From contig NZ_NXGX01000002.1 of the NCBI RefSeq assembly GCF_002844275.1, positions 1-64,000 of the forward strand: a DNA stretch of 64,000 nucleotides, read 5' to 3'. The notes beneath the pieces were generated by a model. The model was not told the origin of the DNA. It worked only from the letters and a program-made list of their open reading frames with translations, and did not search any database. The DNA is from Thalassospira lohafexi (GTDB lineage: Bacteria; Pseudomonadota; Alphaproteobacteria; Rhodospirillales; Thalassospiraceae). Of the stretch, positions 15,390-23,217 are shown in pieces. Numbering within the stretch: the stretch's first letter is position 1; every line of letters begins with the position of its first letter. The translations under genes were made by a program, and so were the position numbers.

Positions 15390-16152
15390 GGTATCCCAGT
15401 GGCGTAAATCAGGAGTATCACCAACCTTGGCGGCACTTATTCACGTTAAATTGACGGGCGAAGGGGATTTCGGGCCGGTGGATCTCGAATGTGCGATCCC
15501 GCCTGCGCGTTTGCCTGTGGTGATGGCGGCCTTGTTTGGGCAGCCTGTCTCGGCATCGAATGTTTCGGGCGCGACAACTGCGGCGCGCACGGCGCCTGCT
15601 GGTCGGCCTTTGCGGTCTGCCGCGCAGACTTCGCTGCAACCAACAGATTATCCGATCCAGAACTCTGAGGCCCAACCGTCTGGGAGCCAGCCTTTTGAGG
15701 GAGGCGCTGATGCCTCTTTGGATATGTCCGGGGCCGATACGCAAATGTCGCGTAACGATGACGCCATTGTTGGCCCAGCTTTAACGGATCAAGTTCCCCA
15801 TGCATTTGACGGTGGTTCGGCCGCGTGGGATGGGGCGATGGATCCGGGCAGTTTCCTGACCCGTTTTGTCGGATCTCTTGGGGATTTGATCGCACGTCTT
15901 CAGCCGCGTGGATATGCAGAAACCATTCTGATTGCGGCGATCTGGCTGCATTACCGTGATGGGCGCAACATGGTGACCCGCGATGATATTCGCCGGGTGC
16001 TACGCCGACAGGATCATCTGCGTATGCCGCGAAACTTCAGCCGTGATTTCCATGCTGCGCTGTCACGTGGGTATCTTGAGCCGATTGAAAACGATGATGG
16101 ATTTGTTGTTTCCAGGGTTGGCTATCAATGGTTTCGCGCGGAATGTAATTAA
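15388..16152 (+). CDS. Unrecognised protein with a winged-helix-like C-terminus
   Basis: 254 aa, family not recognised. The N-terminal 45 residues look folded (LAALIHVKLTGEGDFGPVDL), residues 50-145 are a low-complexity linker rich in A, S, G, P and Q, and the C-terminal 100 residues (ARLQPRGYAETILIAAIWL, TRDDIRRVLRRQD, DFHAALSRGYLEP) alternate helices and a likely beta-wing, resembling a winged-helix fold. That is a fold impression, not a match. The start is uncertain: ATG 15388 has no ribosome site and lies inside a palindrome, while TTG 15427 follows AGGAG by 11 nt and would shorten the protein by 13 residues. Isolated between AlaX (divergent) and another unknown gene that shares its upstream motif. 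Confidence 0.6.
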   Translation: MVSQWRKSGVSPTLAALIHVKLTGEGDFGPVDLECAIPPARLPVVMAALFGQPVSASNVSGATTAARTAPAGRPLRSAAQTSLQPTDYPIQNSEAQPSGSQPFEGGADASLDMSGADTQMSRNDDAIVGPALTDQVPHAFDGGSAAWDGAMDPGSFLTRFVGSLGDLIARLQPRGYAETILIAAIWLHYRDGRNMVTRDDIRRVLRRQDHLRMPRNFSRDFHAALSRGYLEPIENDDGFVVSRVGYQWFRAECN

Positions 16153-16184
16153 CGGTACAATTTGTCGAGAAATATGTTGACGAA

Positions 16185-16201
16185 ATGTATGGTTGATGTA
16201 T
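16185..16201. promoter_or_regulatory. ATGTAT direct repeat upstream of the second unknown gene
   Basis: ATGTAT at 16185-16190 and again at 16196-16201, start-to-start 11 bp, about one helical turn. The first copy sits in AATGTATGGT, the same 10-mer as in front of the preceding gene. TTGACG at 16178-16183 may be the -35 element it overlaps. Confidence 0.4.
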
Positions 16202-16241
16202 CGTTTTTGACAGGGACAATAAAAGCGGGCAGGACCAAAAA

Positions 16242-16754
16242 ATGCGTGAATGGGAAGTTAGAACCAGTTGTCGGGTGTGGCGCGGTCGTTATGTCATCCG
16301 GGGGGATGTTGATCGTATTGCCAATGATATTGTCGAGTTGCAGCAAAACCGTTTTCCGGGGCTTGAAACCAGCAAGGTATCGCTTCGGGTTGTGACCATG
16401 GCGGTGATGTCGGTCTTGGCCGAGGAATGCTGCGAAGACGGGGTGACTGCCGCCGAACTTTCCTTCCTTTTGACTACCTGTTTGGGCATGCCGATTTCAC
16501 CGACCCGGATCGAACAGGAGATGGACGGCCTGTCGGGTCTTGTCTGGACCGGGCAATGGGGGGGTGAAACCCTGTATGTTATGGAAAAGCGTGGTCTTCG
16601 GTTCTTTGAAAGTGCACGCGCAATGGCGTTGTCGGAAAATGGCACTGTTGCGCTTGGTGACGCGGACATCGCATCGGCAGTTAATGATGCCGGGCTTGAT
16701 CCGGTGATCATTGCTGATCCGGCACCCCATGCGCGGTACCGCGTTGTCAGCTGA
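16242..16754 (+). CDS. Unrecognised 170-aa protein
   Basis: No family recognised. The sequence alternates predicted helices and strands: MREWEVRTSCRVWRGRYVIRG, then a helix-rich middle (VTMAVMSVLAEECCEDG, TAAELSFLLTTCLG) and a segment with possible wing character (LSGLVWTGQWGGETLYVM). This may be another winged-helix protein. AGGA 7 nt upstream supports ATG 16242. It lies 89 bp after the previous unknown gene, with its own motif-bearing upstream region, and a hairpin terminator follows. No membrane segment or signal peptide. Confidence 0.65.
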   Translation: MREWEVRTSCRVWRGRYVIRGDVDRIANDIVELQQNRFPGLETSKVSLRVVTMAVMSVLAEECCEDGVTAAELSFLLTTCLGMPISPTRIEQEMDGLSGLVWTGQWGGETLYVMEKRGLRFFESARAMALSENGTVALGDADIASAVNDAGLDPVIIADPAPHARYRVVS

Positions 16755-16794
16755 TATCTGTTGATGATTTCATCGCCTGCTTTAAGTGATTTCA

Positions 16795-16822
16795 CCCGTC
16801 AGGTTCGCCCGGCGGGTTTTTT
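16795..16822 (+). terminator. Terminator after the unknown gene pair
   Basis: CCCGTC (16795-16800) pairs with GGCGGG (16811-16816) including one G-T pair, followed by T6. Confidence 0.65.
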
Positions 16823-16861
16823 CATGCATGTAGCCACAGCATGCCCTGTTACAAAAGACGC

Positions 16862-16891
16862 TTGACCATCCCTGTTTTCAGCCTTACTAAT
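16862..16891 (+). promoter_or_regulatory. Candidate promoter of an orphan transcript
   Basis: TTGACC at 16862-16867, then 17-18 bases, then TACTAAT. The -35 is good and the -10 weak. It lies between two terminators, where no protein gene explains it. Confidence 0.3.
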
Positions 16892-16897
16892 TTGGGT

Positions 16898-17016
16898 ATG
16901 GAAAACGCGATCATTCATTTCAACGCCTATTTTACGTCGTACACATAAGTGCGGCGCGTGTTGATTTGTATCTGATCAAATGAAAACAGGCTGCCACAGG
17001 GCAGCCTTTTGTTTTT
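16898..17016 (+). ncRNA. Possible small RNA or leader transcript
   Basis: A segment of about 115 nt bounded by a candidate promoter and a strong intrinsic terminator, with no annotated gene. It contains one mini-ORF, MENAIIHFNAYFTSYT (16898-16948), without a ribosome site. It may be a small RNA, a leader peptide that attenuates the S4 gene at 17063, or simply a spacer. No known RNA family recognised. Confidence 0.25.
16988..17016 (+). terminator. Intrinsic terminator upstream of the S4 gene
   Basis: AGGCTGCC (16988-16995) pairs with GGCAGCCT (17000-17007) over an ACAG loop, followed by TTTGTTTTT. Confidence 0.8.
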
Positions 17017-17062
17017 CATCCCCGGTTTGCCCTAGGTGGTCGTACCACGAAGGAAAACCGAA

Positions 17063-17341
17063 ATGACCCATATCTCCCTTATTGATCGTACCCCGGCACT
17101 TGAATTCGCACCCGAAGCCTTAAAGAACGGGATCGAAGTCGTGTCCCTTATCCTGATGGCGGGGTTTGCCAAAACAAGCACCGAAGCCCAAGACCTTGTC
17201 GCGCGCGGGACGGTATGGATAGAAGAAAAGCAGATTACTGATCCCCATCATCATGTGCTTAATTACGCCTTTGATGATGGTGAAATCCTTCGGCTTTCGG
17301 TTGGTGCGGGCAAGCACACAACAATTCGGCGGGTGGGCTGA
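17063..17341 (+). CDS. Free-standing S4-like RNA-binding domain, TyrRS C-terminal type
   Basis: 92 aa. Residues 27-90 follow the pattern of the S4 domain that ends tyrosyl-tRNA synthetases: a leucine-rich helix then AKTSTEAQDLVARG, VWIEEKQITDP, and a final strand pair with DGEILRLSVGAGKHTTIRRV. The first 26 residues also look like TyrRS linker. No catalytic domain is present. AAGGA 8 nt upstream supports ATG 17063. It may bind tRNA or rRNA in trans, like other small S4 proteins (Hsp15, YbcJ, RqcP), but the TyrRS-like ending is unlike those. It is monocistronic and convergent with the radical SAM gene. Confidence 0.65.
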   Translation: MTHISLIDRTPALEFAPEALKNGIEVVSLILMAGFAKTSTEAQDLVARGTVWIEEKQITDPHHHVLNYAFDDGEILRLSVGAGKHTTIRRVG

Positions 17342-17385
17342 GTATTTTGGATATGTGCCGGGTGGATGTTGGAGCGTGGGTGCGC

Positions 17386-18546
17386 CTAGAACAACGACAT
17401 CTGCCCATCGGCACTGGGCCGTTTAAATCCGCTACAATCGAGATCAAGCGACCGTCCCATCAGGCCGTGCTTCTTGCGCGCGGCCTTAAACCGGGTGGCG
17501 ATTAAATCGGCAATCGGACCTGTGCCGCGCATGCGGGTGCCAAATTCGGATTGATAGCGTTCACCGTCACGCATCTGGCGGATCAGGGACGTGACTTTGG
17601 CTTTGCGATTGGGGTAATTGGCTTCGAGCCATTCTTCGAACAGATCGGCTATTTCAAGCGGCAGGCGGATGACGATATGTGATACCGATGTTGCCCCGGC
17701 GTCATGAACAGCGGCGACCAGATTTTCAATTTCCATGTCATTGAGGCCGGGAATAATCGGCGCGCATAGAACCGTAACCCGAATGCCCGCATCGGACAAT
17801 TTGCGAACGGCATCAAGGCGGCGGTGCGGGGCGGACGCGCGGGGTTCAAGCAGGTTCGACAGCTTGTGATCAAGGCTTGTGACCGATACGGCAACCGATG
17901 CCCGGTTTTGGGCGGCCATCGGCGCGATCAGGTCAATGTCGCGGGTGACAAGCGCGCTTTTGGTGATGATCGAAAACGGATGCTGGCAATCGCTGAGCAC
18001 ACTTATGATCGATCGGGTCAGTTGCTTGTCCCGGTCGACAGGCTGATAGGGATCGGTACTGGTGCCAATCACAATCGGGGCGGGGGAATAGCTGCGTGCC
18101 GAAAGTTGTTTGCGCAAAAGAGTGGGTGCCTCAGGCTTCCAGAACAGCTTGGTTTCAAAATCCAGCCCCGGCGACAGCCCCAGATAGGCATGGGTGGGAC
18201 GGGCAAAGCAATAAATACAGCCGTGCTCACACCCCCGATACGGATTAATTGAACGATCAAACGGCACATCGGGGCTTTGGTTGCGGGTAATGACACTGCG
18301 CGCACCATCAATGCCAAGGGTGGTTTTGATGCGTGGCGGGGCGTCGTCAATGAGCTGATTGATCCAGCCGTCATCAACGGCCTGATGGATGTGGCGTTCA
18401 AACCGGCCATCGACATTTGACACCGCCCCACGGCCCTTTTGCCCGCGCGCAGGGAGTAGATCCGGGTCCCAGTTCGGGGCTTCCCAGCCTTCGCCCGGGA
18501 GAGCTTCCGTTATGCTGTCTAACGGCGGTTCGATGGTGTTTCGCAT
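17386..18546 (-). CDS. PA0069-type radical SAM protein (SplB-related)
   Basis: 386 aa. The radical SAM cluster motif is CEHGCIYC (Cx3Cx2C, near residues 106-113), followed by GLDFETK, as in the PA0069/Rv2578c family, a relative of spore photoproduct lyase (COG1533). The reaction is not known. GTSTDPYQPVDR and ITKSALVTRDID are further family segments. The gene starts 14 bp from a LexA-type site, which fits a DNA-damage role. It is otherwise isolated. ATG 18546 begins MRNTIEPP. Confidence 0.9.
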   Translation of the reverse strand: MRNTIEPPLDSITEALPGEGWEAPNWDPDLLPARGQKGRGAVSNVDGRFERHIHQAVDDGWINQLIDDAPPRIKTTLGIDGARSVITRNQSPDVPFDRSINPYRGCEHGCIYCFARPTHAYLGLSPGLDFETKLFWKPEAPTLLRKQLSARSYSPAPIVIGTSTDPYQPVDRDKQLTRSIISVLSDCQHPFSIITKSALVTRDIDLIAPMAAQNRASVAVSVTSLDHKLSNLLEPRASAPHRRLDAVRKLSDAGIRVTVLCAPIIPGLNDMEIENLVAAVHDAGATSVSHIVIRLPLEIADLFEEWLEANYPNRKAKVTSLIRQMRDGERYQSEFGTRMRGTGPIADLIATRFKAARKKHGLMGRSLDLDCSGFKRPSADGQMSLF

Positions 18547-18560
18547 ATGTTCAAGATATA

Positions 18561-18575
18561 GAACAAAATAAGAAC
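18561..18575 (-). promoter_or_regulatory. LexA (SOS) box upstream of the radical SAM gene
   Basis: Minus strand reads GTTC-TTATTTT-GTTC, an exact GTTC-N7-GTTC direct repeat, the known alphaproteobacterial LexA operator. It lies 15-29 bp from the start codon, where it would cover the promoter. Confidence 0.7.
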
Positions 18576-18619
18576 ATTCAAGCGAAATACACCATGATCG
18601 AACTTATGAGCACCTCATA

Positions 18620-20260
18620 TCAGGGGCATGTTGTGCCGCTTGTCGTGATCGAACCGGTGATTGTGTAGGGACCGTCATTATAGCATCTGGTGATGTTCGA
18701 TGTGTTACCGGTTCCAGAAAGGTTGTTGATCGTGACGCCGGAAGCAAGGAAGATATAGTCTTGGTCGGTGTCGGGGACTGTGCCGGTCATTGAAACCGTA
18801 TTGTTGTTTACACTTACATTCGAATTGGTGCCGAGGAATGCAATGAACTGACCATTACCGCCGTTGGCGACGATGGAAACAGTATTGTTGTCAATGGTGA
18901 CGTTTTGGCTGGCTATGATCTGGAGGCCAGTTGCGGTTGCACCACTTGTTGTTGTAAAAGTGTTGTCACGGATCGTGACATTCTGTTTGCCATCAATTCT
19001 GGCGATGGTTAAACTACTTGCCCGGTCGATGCTGGCTGTCACGCCAATCAGGCTGCTGTTATCGGCCATGTTAAAGAAACGACGGGAACCACCAGCACCG
19101 CCGTTGCTTCCTTCTCCGGAAATGGAGGCATTCGGGATGCCAATCGTCACAGACCGTCCTGATGGTGTTTTGATATCCAGAGCACCGCCGCCAATGATTG
19201 TCTGTCCGTCCTGAACGTCAGTGACGCTGTCGATGTCGGCATAGGCACCACTTAGGACAACCGTTGAATTAGTCCCTGCATTGGCAATAGCGGTTGCAAA
19301 ATTGGCAGCAGTTGTTGTGTCGCTGTTCAGCAACGTAATCGTTTCGCCGTCGCCCGTTGTCGTGATTTCTTCGGCGGCCGTGAATTGTCCGGCCTGACTG
19401 ACGATATCGATGTCGCGCATGATTGGATCGGTCATGCGTCGTTCCATCGCGGTCAGGCGTGGTTTTGGGCTATCACCAAAACCTTGCAGCGGAATACGCA
19501 ACCGGAAACTGGCAAATCCCTGTGTACCGCGCGGATCGTCATGCTGAATTTCAGCGCCGAGTGAAAACCGCGATCCTTCCCACAGAAACGGGACCGCATC
19601 AAAGGTCAGGTCAAGTCGCCCACGCGGGCCTTGCACCGTATCAGCGTTCTTTTCTGTAAACCGATACCCACCGGCATAGGCGCGAAGTTGTTGTCCGGCA
19701 GTTGCGTCAAACAGCGGAACGCGCCAGCCGATTTCGGCATCAAAGCCGCGAAGGGCGCGTTCTTCGCCCTGGCGGTACATGATCGATGTGCCCGAAAAGT
19801 CAACCGTGCTCAGGCTGTCTTCCATATAACTTGTGGTACCGATCGGAACATAGGCATTGGCGCGGAAATCCCAGTCAAGCGACAGGGCCTCGGCCCCGAC
19901 GGTGACTTGATTGAATTTGTTGCCATATGGGCTGTGGCGGCGGTCAAAATAACCGTAACCGCCGATATTCCATCCCGTATCAAGCATCTGGCGGATCCCA
20001 AGGCCAAAATTGCCTTCGTGACTGTTGTTGTCATCCATGCGTGCGCGGATGCTGCCAAAGCTCAGCGTGTCGTCGTCTTGCCAAAGCGGGATGAACAAAT
20101 CCGTCTCGCCAAGGTTGCGATCTGTTCCAGCTTTGCCTTCAACATCAATATGCGGCCCCCATTTATTGGCGGCGCGTGAGGTTTCAGCATGGGCGCCAGA
20201 GGCTGCCAGCATTGTGGAGCCGAACAACAATCCAATCAGGGTGGTCTTTTTCATACGCAT
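18620..20260 (-). CDS. Inverse autotransporter with short beta-helix passenger
   Basis: 546 aa, outer membrane. A signal peptide (MKKTTLIGLLFGSTMLAASGAHA) precedes an intimin/invasin-type beta-barrel, about residues 30-260: DLFIPLWQDDDTLSFGSIRARMDD, NFGLGIRQM, NIGGYGYFDRRHSPYGNKFNQ, GFDAEIGWRVPLF. After a linker, residues 330-530 contain repeated NVTIRDNTF / NVTIDNNTV / NVSVNNNTV units, the pattern of a right-handed parallel beta-helix rather than the Ig-like repeats usual in invasins. Two cysteines near the end (RCYNDG and TTCP) could close the fold. A role in adhesion or surface display is inferred. A second in-frame ATG at 20254 is equally possible. Confidence 0.85.
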   Translation of the reverse strand: MRMKKTTLIGLLFGSTMLAASGAHAETSRAANKWGPHIDVEGKAGTDRNLGETDLFIPLWQDDDTLSFGSIRARMDDNNSHEGNFGLGIRQMLDTGWNIGGYGYFDRRHSPYGNKFNQVTVGAEALSLDWDFRANAYVPIGTTSYMEDSLSTVDFSGTSIMYRQGEERALRGFDAEIGWRVPLFDATAGQQLRAYAGGYRFTEKNADTVQGPRGRLDLTFDAVPFLWEGSRFSLGAEIQHDDPRGTQGFASFRLRIPLQGFGDSPKPRLTAMERRMTDPIMRDIDIVSQAGQFTAAEEITTTGDGETITLLNSDTTTAANFATAIANAGTNSTVVLSGAYADIDSVTDVQDGQTIIGGGALDIKTPSGRSVTIGIPNASISGEGSNGGAGGSRRFFNMADNSSLIGVTASIDRASSLTIARIDGKQNVTIRDNTFTTTSGATATGLQIIASQNVTIDNNTVSIVANGGNGQFIAFLGTNSNVSVNNNTVSMTGTVPDTDQDYIFLASGVTINNLSGTGNTSNITRCYNDGPYTITGSITTSGTTCP

Positions 20261-20609
20261 TACAAAATCTGGTCAGCAGGCATCATTGCGCAGCAGCAAT
20301 ATGCCGCGGCACTGTGATACATCAGGGGTCTAAACGCGTGGGAATTACAGGGTCCCGCTCATGCATGACTGTTTGTCATGTCTCTGTTTTCTTGCGGTAA
20401 AGTTACCGGCAAAGATCGTTGCGAACCACTGGTATTCTTTATCATTTTCGCAAGAGTTATCATTTTCCGTCAACGCGTTTTGGATGTGGTGTTTGGCGTT
20501 GATGATAAATGTCATGGTGACAATTACCTGCTTGTTGGTCGGGGAAATAGATTTATAGTTTTGGGAAAGGTGCTTCTTACGGTGCCTGCCAGCCTCAAAG
20601 GAGTGCCCC
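20261..20609. other. Intergenic region between the inverse autotransporter and lysE genes
   Basis: About 350 bp between divergent starts. It should contain both promoters. An open frame on the minus strand at 20345-20734 overlaps the lysE start and looks like a shadow. No RNA gene, repeat or clear operator was seen. Confidence 0.5.
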
Positions 20610-21242
20610 ATGGATTGGACACAGTTTTTAAGTTTTGCGCTTGTGACGTCGCTTTTGGTGATGTCGCCCGGCCCGAATGGCGTTTTGATTGCGCGCACCG
20701 TGCCGACATCTGGTCGGGCAGCCGGGGTTGCCAATGTGGCGGGTTTCGTTACGGCCTTTTACCTGCATGGTGCGCTGTCGATCCTGGGTATTTCGGTCAT
20801 TCTGGTGCAATCGGCACAGGCGTTTATGATCGTCAAGCTGCTGGGTGCGGCCTATTTGTGCTGGGTCGGGTTTAAGGCACTGCGCGATGCGTGGCGCGGT
20901 GTTGCCAAGGTAACGGACGTCTCACCGGCAAAGCGTCGCCGGACCTTGATTACGGCCTATGGCGAGGGATTTTTGACCAATGCGCTCAACCCGAAAGTGT
21001 CGATTTTTTATCTGGCAGCTTTCCCGCAATTCATTCCGGTCGGTGAGGGCGCCATTGGATCGGCCTTCATGCTGGTCTGCGTGCATGCCATGATCAACGC
21101 GGTCTGGTTCGGGGCGATTATTATGCTGTTGGCGCGCCTGACACGTTATGCCGGAAGTGGGCGGTTTCAGCGGGTGTTAAAGGCGACCACCGGGGCGGTT
21201 TTCATTGCCTTTGGCATTAAGCTGGCAACGTTCCGGCCCTGA
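20610..21242 (+). CDS. LysE family translocator
   Basis: A 210-aa inner-membrane exporter of the LysE/RhtB superfamily. It starts MDWTQFLSFALVTSLLVMSPGPNGVLI; the SPGPN motif is the family hallmark. GFKALRDAW and the NPKVSIFYLAAFPQFI segment are also conserved, and about six hydrophobic segments are visible. These proteins export amino acids such as lysine, threonine or homoserine lactone; the substrate is not predictable. AGGAG 7 nt upstream fixes ATG 20610. It ends at a strong terminator and appears monocistronic. Confidence 0.92.
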   Translation: MDWTQFLSFALVTSLLVMSPGPNGVLIARTVPTSGRAAGVANVAGFVTAFYLHGALSILGISVILVQSAQAFMIVKLLGAAYLCWVGFKALRDAWRGVAKVTDVSPAKRRRTLITAYGEGFLTNALNPKVSIFYLAAFPQFIPVGEGAIGSAFMLVCVHAMINAVWFGAIIMLLARLTRYAGSGRFQRVLKATTGAVFIAFGIKLATFRP

Positions 21243-21270
21243 ACGCATTTTAATTCGGATAATCGGTCGC

Positions 21271-21302
21271 ACCCGTCGGGATGATTGCCCGACGGGTTTT
21301 TA
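21271..21302 (+). terminator. Terminator after lysE
   Basis: A perfect 10-bp stem (21271-21280 with 21288-21297) and T5. Its tail touches the stop of the minus-strand small gene that ends at 21300, so both convergent units can use it. Confidence 0.85.
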
Positions 21303-21458
21303 TTTGCGCAGAACAATCAACGCCATGATGACCGCAAACAGTCCAAGCAGGATGTCGGCTGCTGTGGTGTTTTGGGCGATCACCGCTTCAAATGCGGCGA
21401 CCGGCAGGATCAGGGATGCCAGAAACAAAAAGACCGGATTGAACAGTTTATTTTTCAT
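21300..21458 (-). CDS. 52-aa small membrane protein coupled to the lactate permease gene
   Basis: MKNKLFNPVFLFLASLILPV opens the protein, which ends VIMALIVLRK. Two hydrophobic helices (about residues 8-25 and 33-50) flank a short polar loop (AQNTTAAD), so it is a likely two-pass inner-membrane protein. Its ATG (21456-21458) lies one base after the permease stop (TGA-C-ATG), a typical translational coupling. It is too short for most gene callers. The placement suggests an accessory subunit or stabiliser of the permease, like other small transporter partners; that role is inferred. No family recognised. Confidence 0.65.
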   Translation of the reverse strand: MKNKLFNPVFLFLASLILPVAAFEAVIAQNTTAADILLGLFAVIMALIVLRK

Positions 21459-21459
21459 G

Positions 21460-23034
21460 TCAAATACCCCCTGAGTGCATCGAAATGAGCAACATGCCCA
21501 GCGCCATTACCCCGCACAGCAACGTCAGGATGACACCGGTTTTTAACACAACCGACAACACCGGGCCTTCCTTGCCCGAAAGCCCCACGGTCGAGCAACC
21601 AACAAGGATTTTGGATGGGGCCAGCATGCTGCCAAGCGACGCGCCCGCCGCCTGTGCCGCCAACACAAGTGATGTGGAAATACCGGCAAGTTCGGCGGTG
21701 TGACGCTGGAACATGCCAAAAACCACGTTGGAATTGTTTGTACTGCCGGTCATAAACGCACCCAGCGCACCAATGGCCGGTGAAATCACCGGATAGGCGA
21801 CCGAAAAGGCCCCGGAAAACAGTGCTGCACCGCCCTCGGCCAAGGCATAAGTCATGCCAGCATGGTCCATAATAATTGCAAGCCCAATCACCGGGACCAT
21901 GCCAATGCTGGTCGGAAGGCCGCTTTTAAGGGTGCGTTGCCAGATACGTTTGCCAATGCCGTCATCATAGTGACCGCGCATTTTAAAGAAGGCGAAGCTG
22001 ATGGCCGATGTGTAAAGAAGCAACGCCCCGGGATGGCCGAAAATGGCAATTGCCTTGGCACTTTCCGGGTTGATCAGCCAGCCAAGCGAGGTGCTGGTGG
22101 CCGGGAAATTAAGGGTAAAGCGGATATGGCCAAGGAACGCCTCAACCGCTGGGATAAAGGTCGCACAACCGACCAACACAATAAACACAAGATAGGGTGT
22201 CAGCGCTTCAAGAAGCGGCATGTGTTGATGGTCGTCTTCGACTTGTTCGGCAATGTCATCGGGATGGGGTTTCCAGAACCGGGTGACAAGGATCGACATT
22301 GCAAGCCCGGCAATCCCGGCGGTCAAGCCGCCCAGCGTCCAGACCCCGTAATTGGCCATAACATATTGTGCAATTCCCATGGTGCCGGAAATGAGTACCA
22401 GCGGCACGATCCGGCGGCGAATGGTGCGAAACCCGCCATCCAGCCACAAAACAGCAGCGCCGCACATCATTCCCGACAGCCCCAAAAGAATGGCGGCGTC
22501 ATGGGTAAGCTCGGTCCCGGGAATGCCCGTCACACCAATAAGGGCTTCGAATGAGGTGGCCATATTGCCAAACAGCACCGACCAACTGTGCCCGATCATC
22601 GGGGCGGCGACGGCAAGAACCGGCGAAAAACCCATGCCGAGCAAAAGCGGGGCGACCACGGCAATTGGCACGCCAAAGCCCGCAACCCCTTGCAGAAAGC
22701 TTGCAAACACATAACCAAGGATCAGCAATTGAAGTGGGCGGTCATCAGTTAGGGACCGGATCGCACGGCCAATGGTCTTAATCGCGCCTGCTTCGTCAGC
22801 GGCGAAATACAGGATGAGTGCGGCCCAGACGATATAAAGGATATAAAGGGCCAGCATCACGCCCTTGGCCTGGGCAATGATCAGCATGTCGGTTGGGGCG
22901 CCGAAATAGAAAACGGCAATCAGGGCAGTAACAAACCATGCCGCAGCACCGGCACGCGCAGCCCCCCAATTGGCCTTGATCATTAAAAAAAGGATCGTCG
23001 CAATCGGCGTTGCCGCGAGGAGAAACTCAGTCAT
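21460..23034 (-). CDS. LctP/LldP family L-lactate permease
   Basis: A 524-aa inner-membrane permease with 12-14 hydrophobic segments. Family marks include LQGVAGFGVPIAVVAPLL, SWSVLFGNMATSFEALIG and GSTNNSNVVFG near the C-terminus. The family imports L-lactate, D-lactate or glycolate with protons. The frame is open up to 23181, but MTEFLLAATPIA at 23034 is the expected start; its ribosome site is poor. No lactate dehydrogenase or regulator is adjacent. The 52-aa small membrane protein follows one base after the stop. Confidence 0.88.
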   Translation of the reverse strand: MTEFLLAATPIATILFLMIKANWGAARAGAAAWFVTALIAVFYFGAPTDMLIIAQAKGVMLALYILYIVWAALILYFAADEAGAIKTIGRAIRSLTDDRPLQLLILGYVFASFLQGVAGFGVPIAVVAPLLLGMGFSPVLAVAAPMIGHSWSVLFGNMATSFEALIGVTGIPGTELTHDAAILLGLSGMMCGAAVLWLDGGFRTIRRRIVPLVLISGTMGIAQYVMANYGVWTLGGLTAGIAGLAMSILVTRFWKPHPDDIAEQVEDDHQHMPLLEALTPYLVFIVLVGCATFIPAVEAFLGHIRFTLNFPATSTSLGWLINPESAKAIAIFGHPGALLLYTSAISFAFFKMRGHYDDGIGKRIWQRTLKSGLPTSIGMVPVIGLAIIMDHAGMTYALAEGGAALFSGAFSVAYPVISPAIGALGAFMTGSTNNSNVVFGMFQRHTAELAGISTSLVLAAQAAGASLGSMLAPSKILVGCSTVGLSGKEGPVLSVVLKTGVILTLLCGVMALGMLLISMHSGGI

Positions 23035-23153
23035 AGGGAGCGCACCATAACCTTTTGAAACAAGGGTATTGTCGTCACGATTGCGACGGTGCGCGCATAG
23101 TGTCCGAGCGCGGATATAAGTGCAAGCTGTGATGAATTGTATTTCGTATGATG

Positions 23154-23196
23154 AAATGCAAATACCGGGTTCACGAAGCACCCGGTATTCGCATTT
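23154..23196. terminator. Hairpin terminator between the LLM oxidoreductase and lctP
   Basis: A long stem: AATACCGGGT (23161-23170) with ACCCGGTATT (23180-23189), extended by AAATGC/GCATTT, then T6 on the plus strand and a T-rich tract on the minus strand. It serves the minus-strand gene that stops at 23218. Confidence 0.8.
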
Positions 23197-23217
23197 TTTG
23201 ATCGGTTATTCGGTGTG

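Noticed and set aside
15388-16754. The two unknown genes as a toxin-antitoxin pair
   Set aside because: Both are too long, separated by 89 bp with independent upstream motifs, and show no toxin family features.
20345-20734. A 129-aa minus-strand open frame upstream of the inverse autotransporter
   Set aside because: It overlaps the real lysE start and has a non-protein-like composition.
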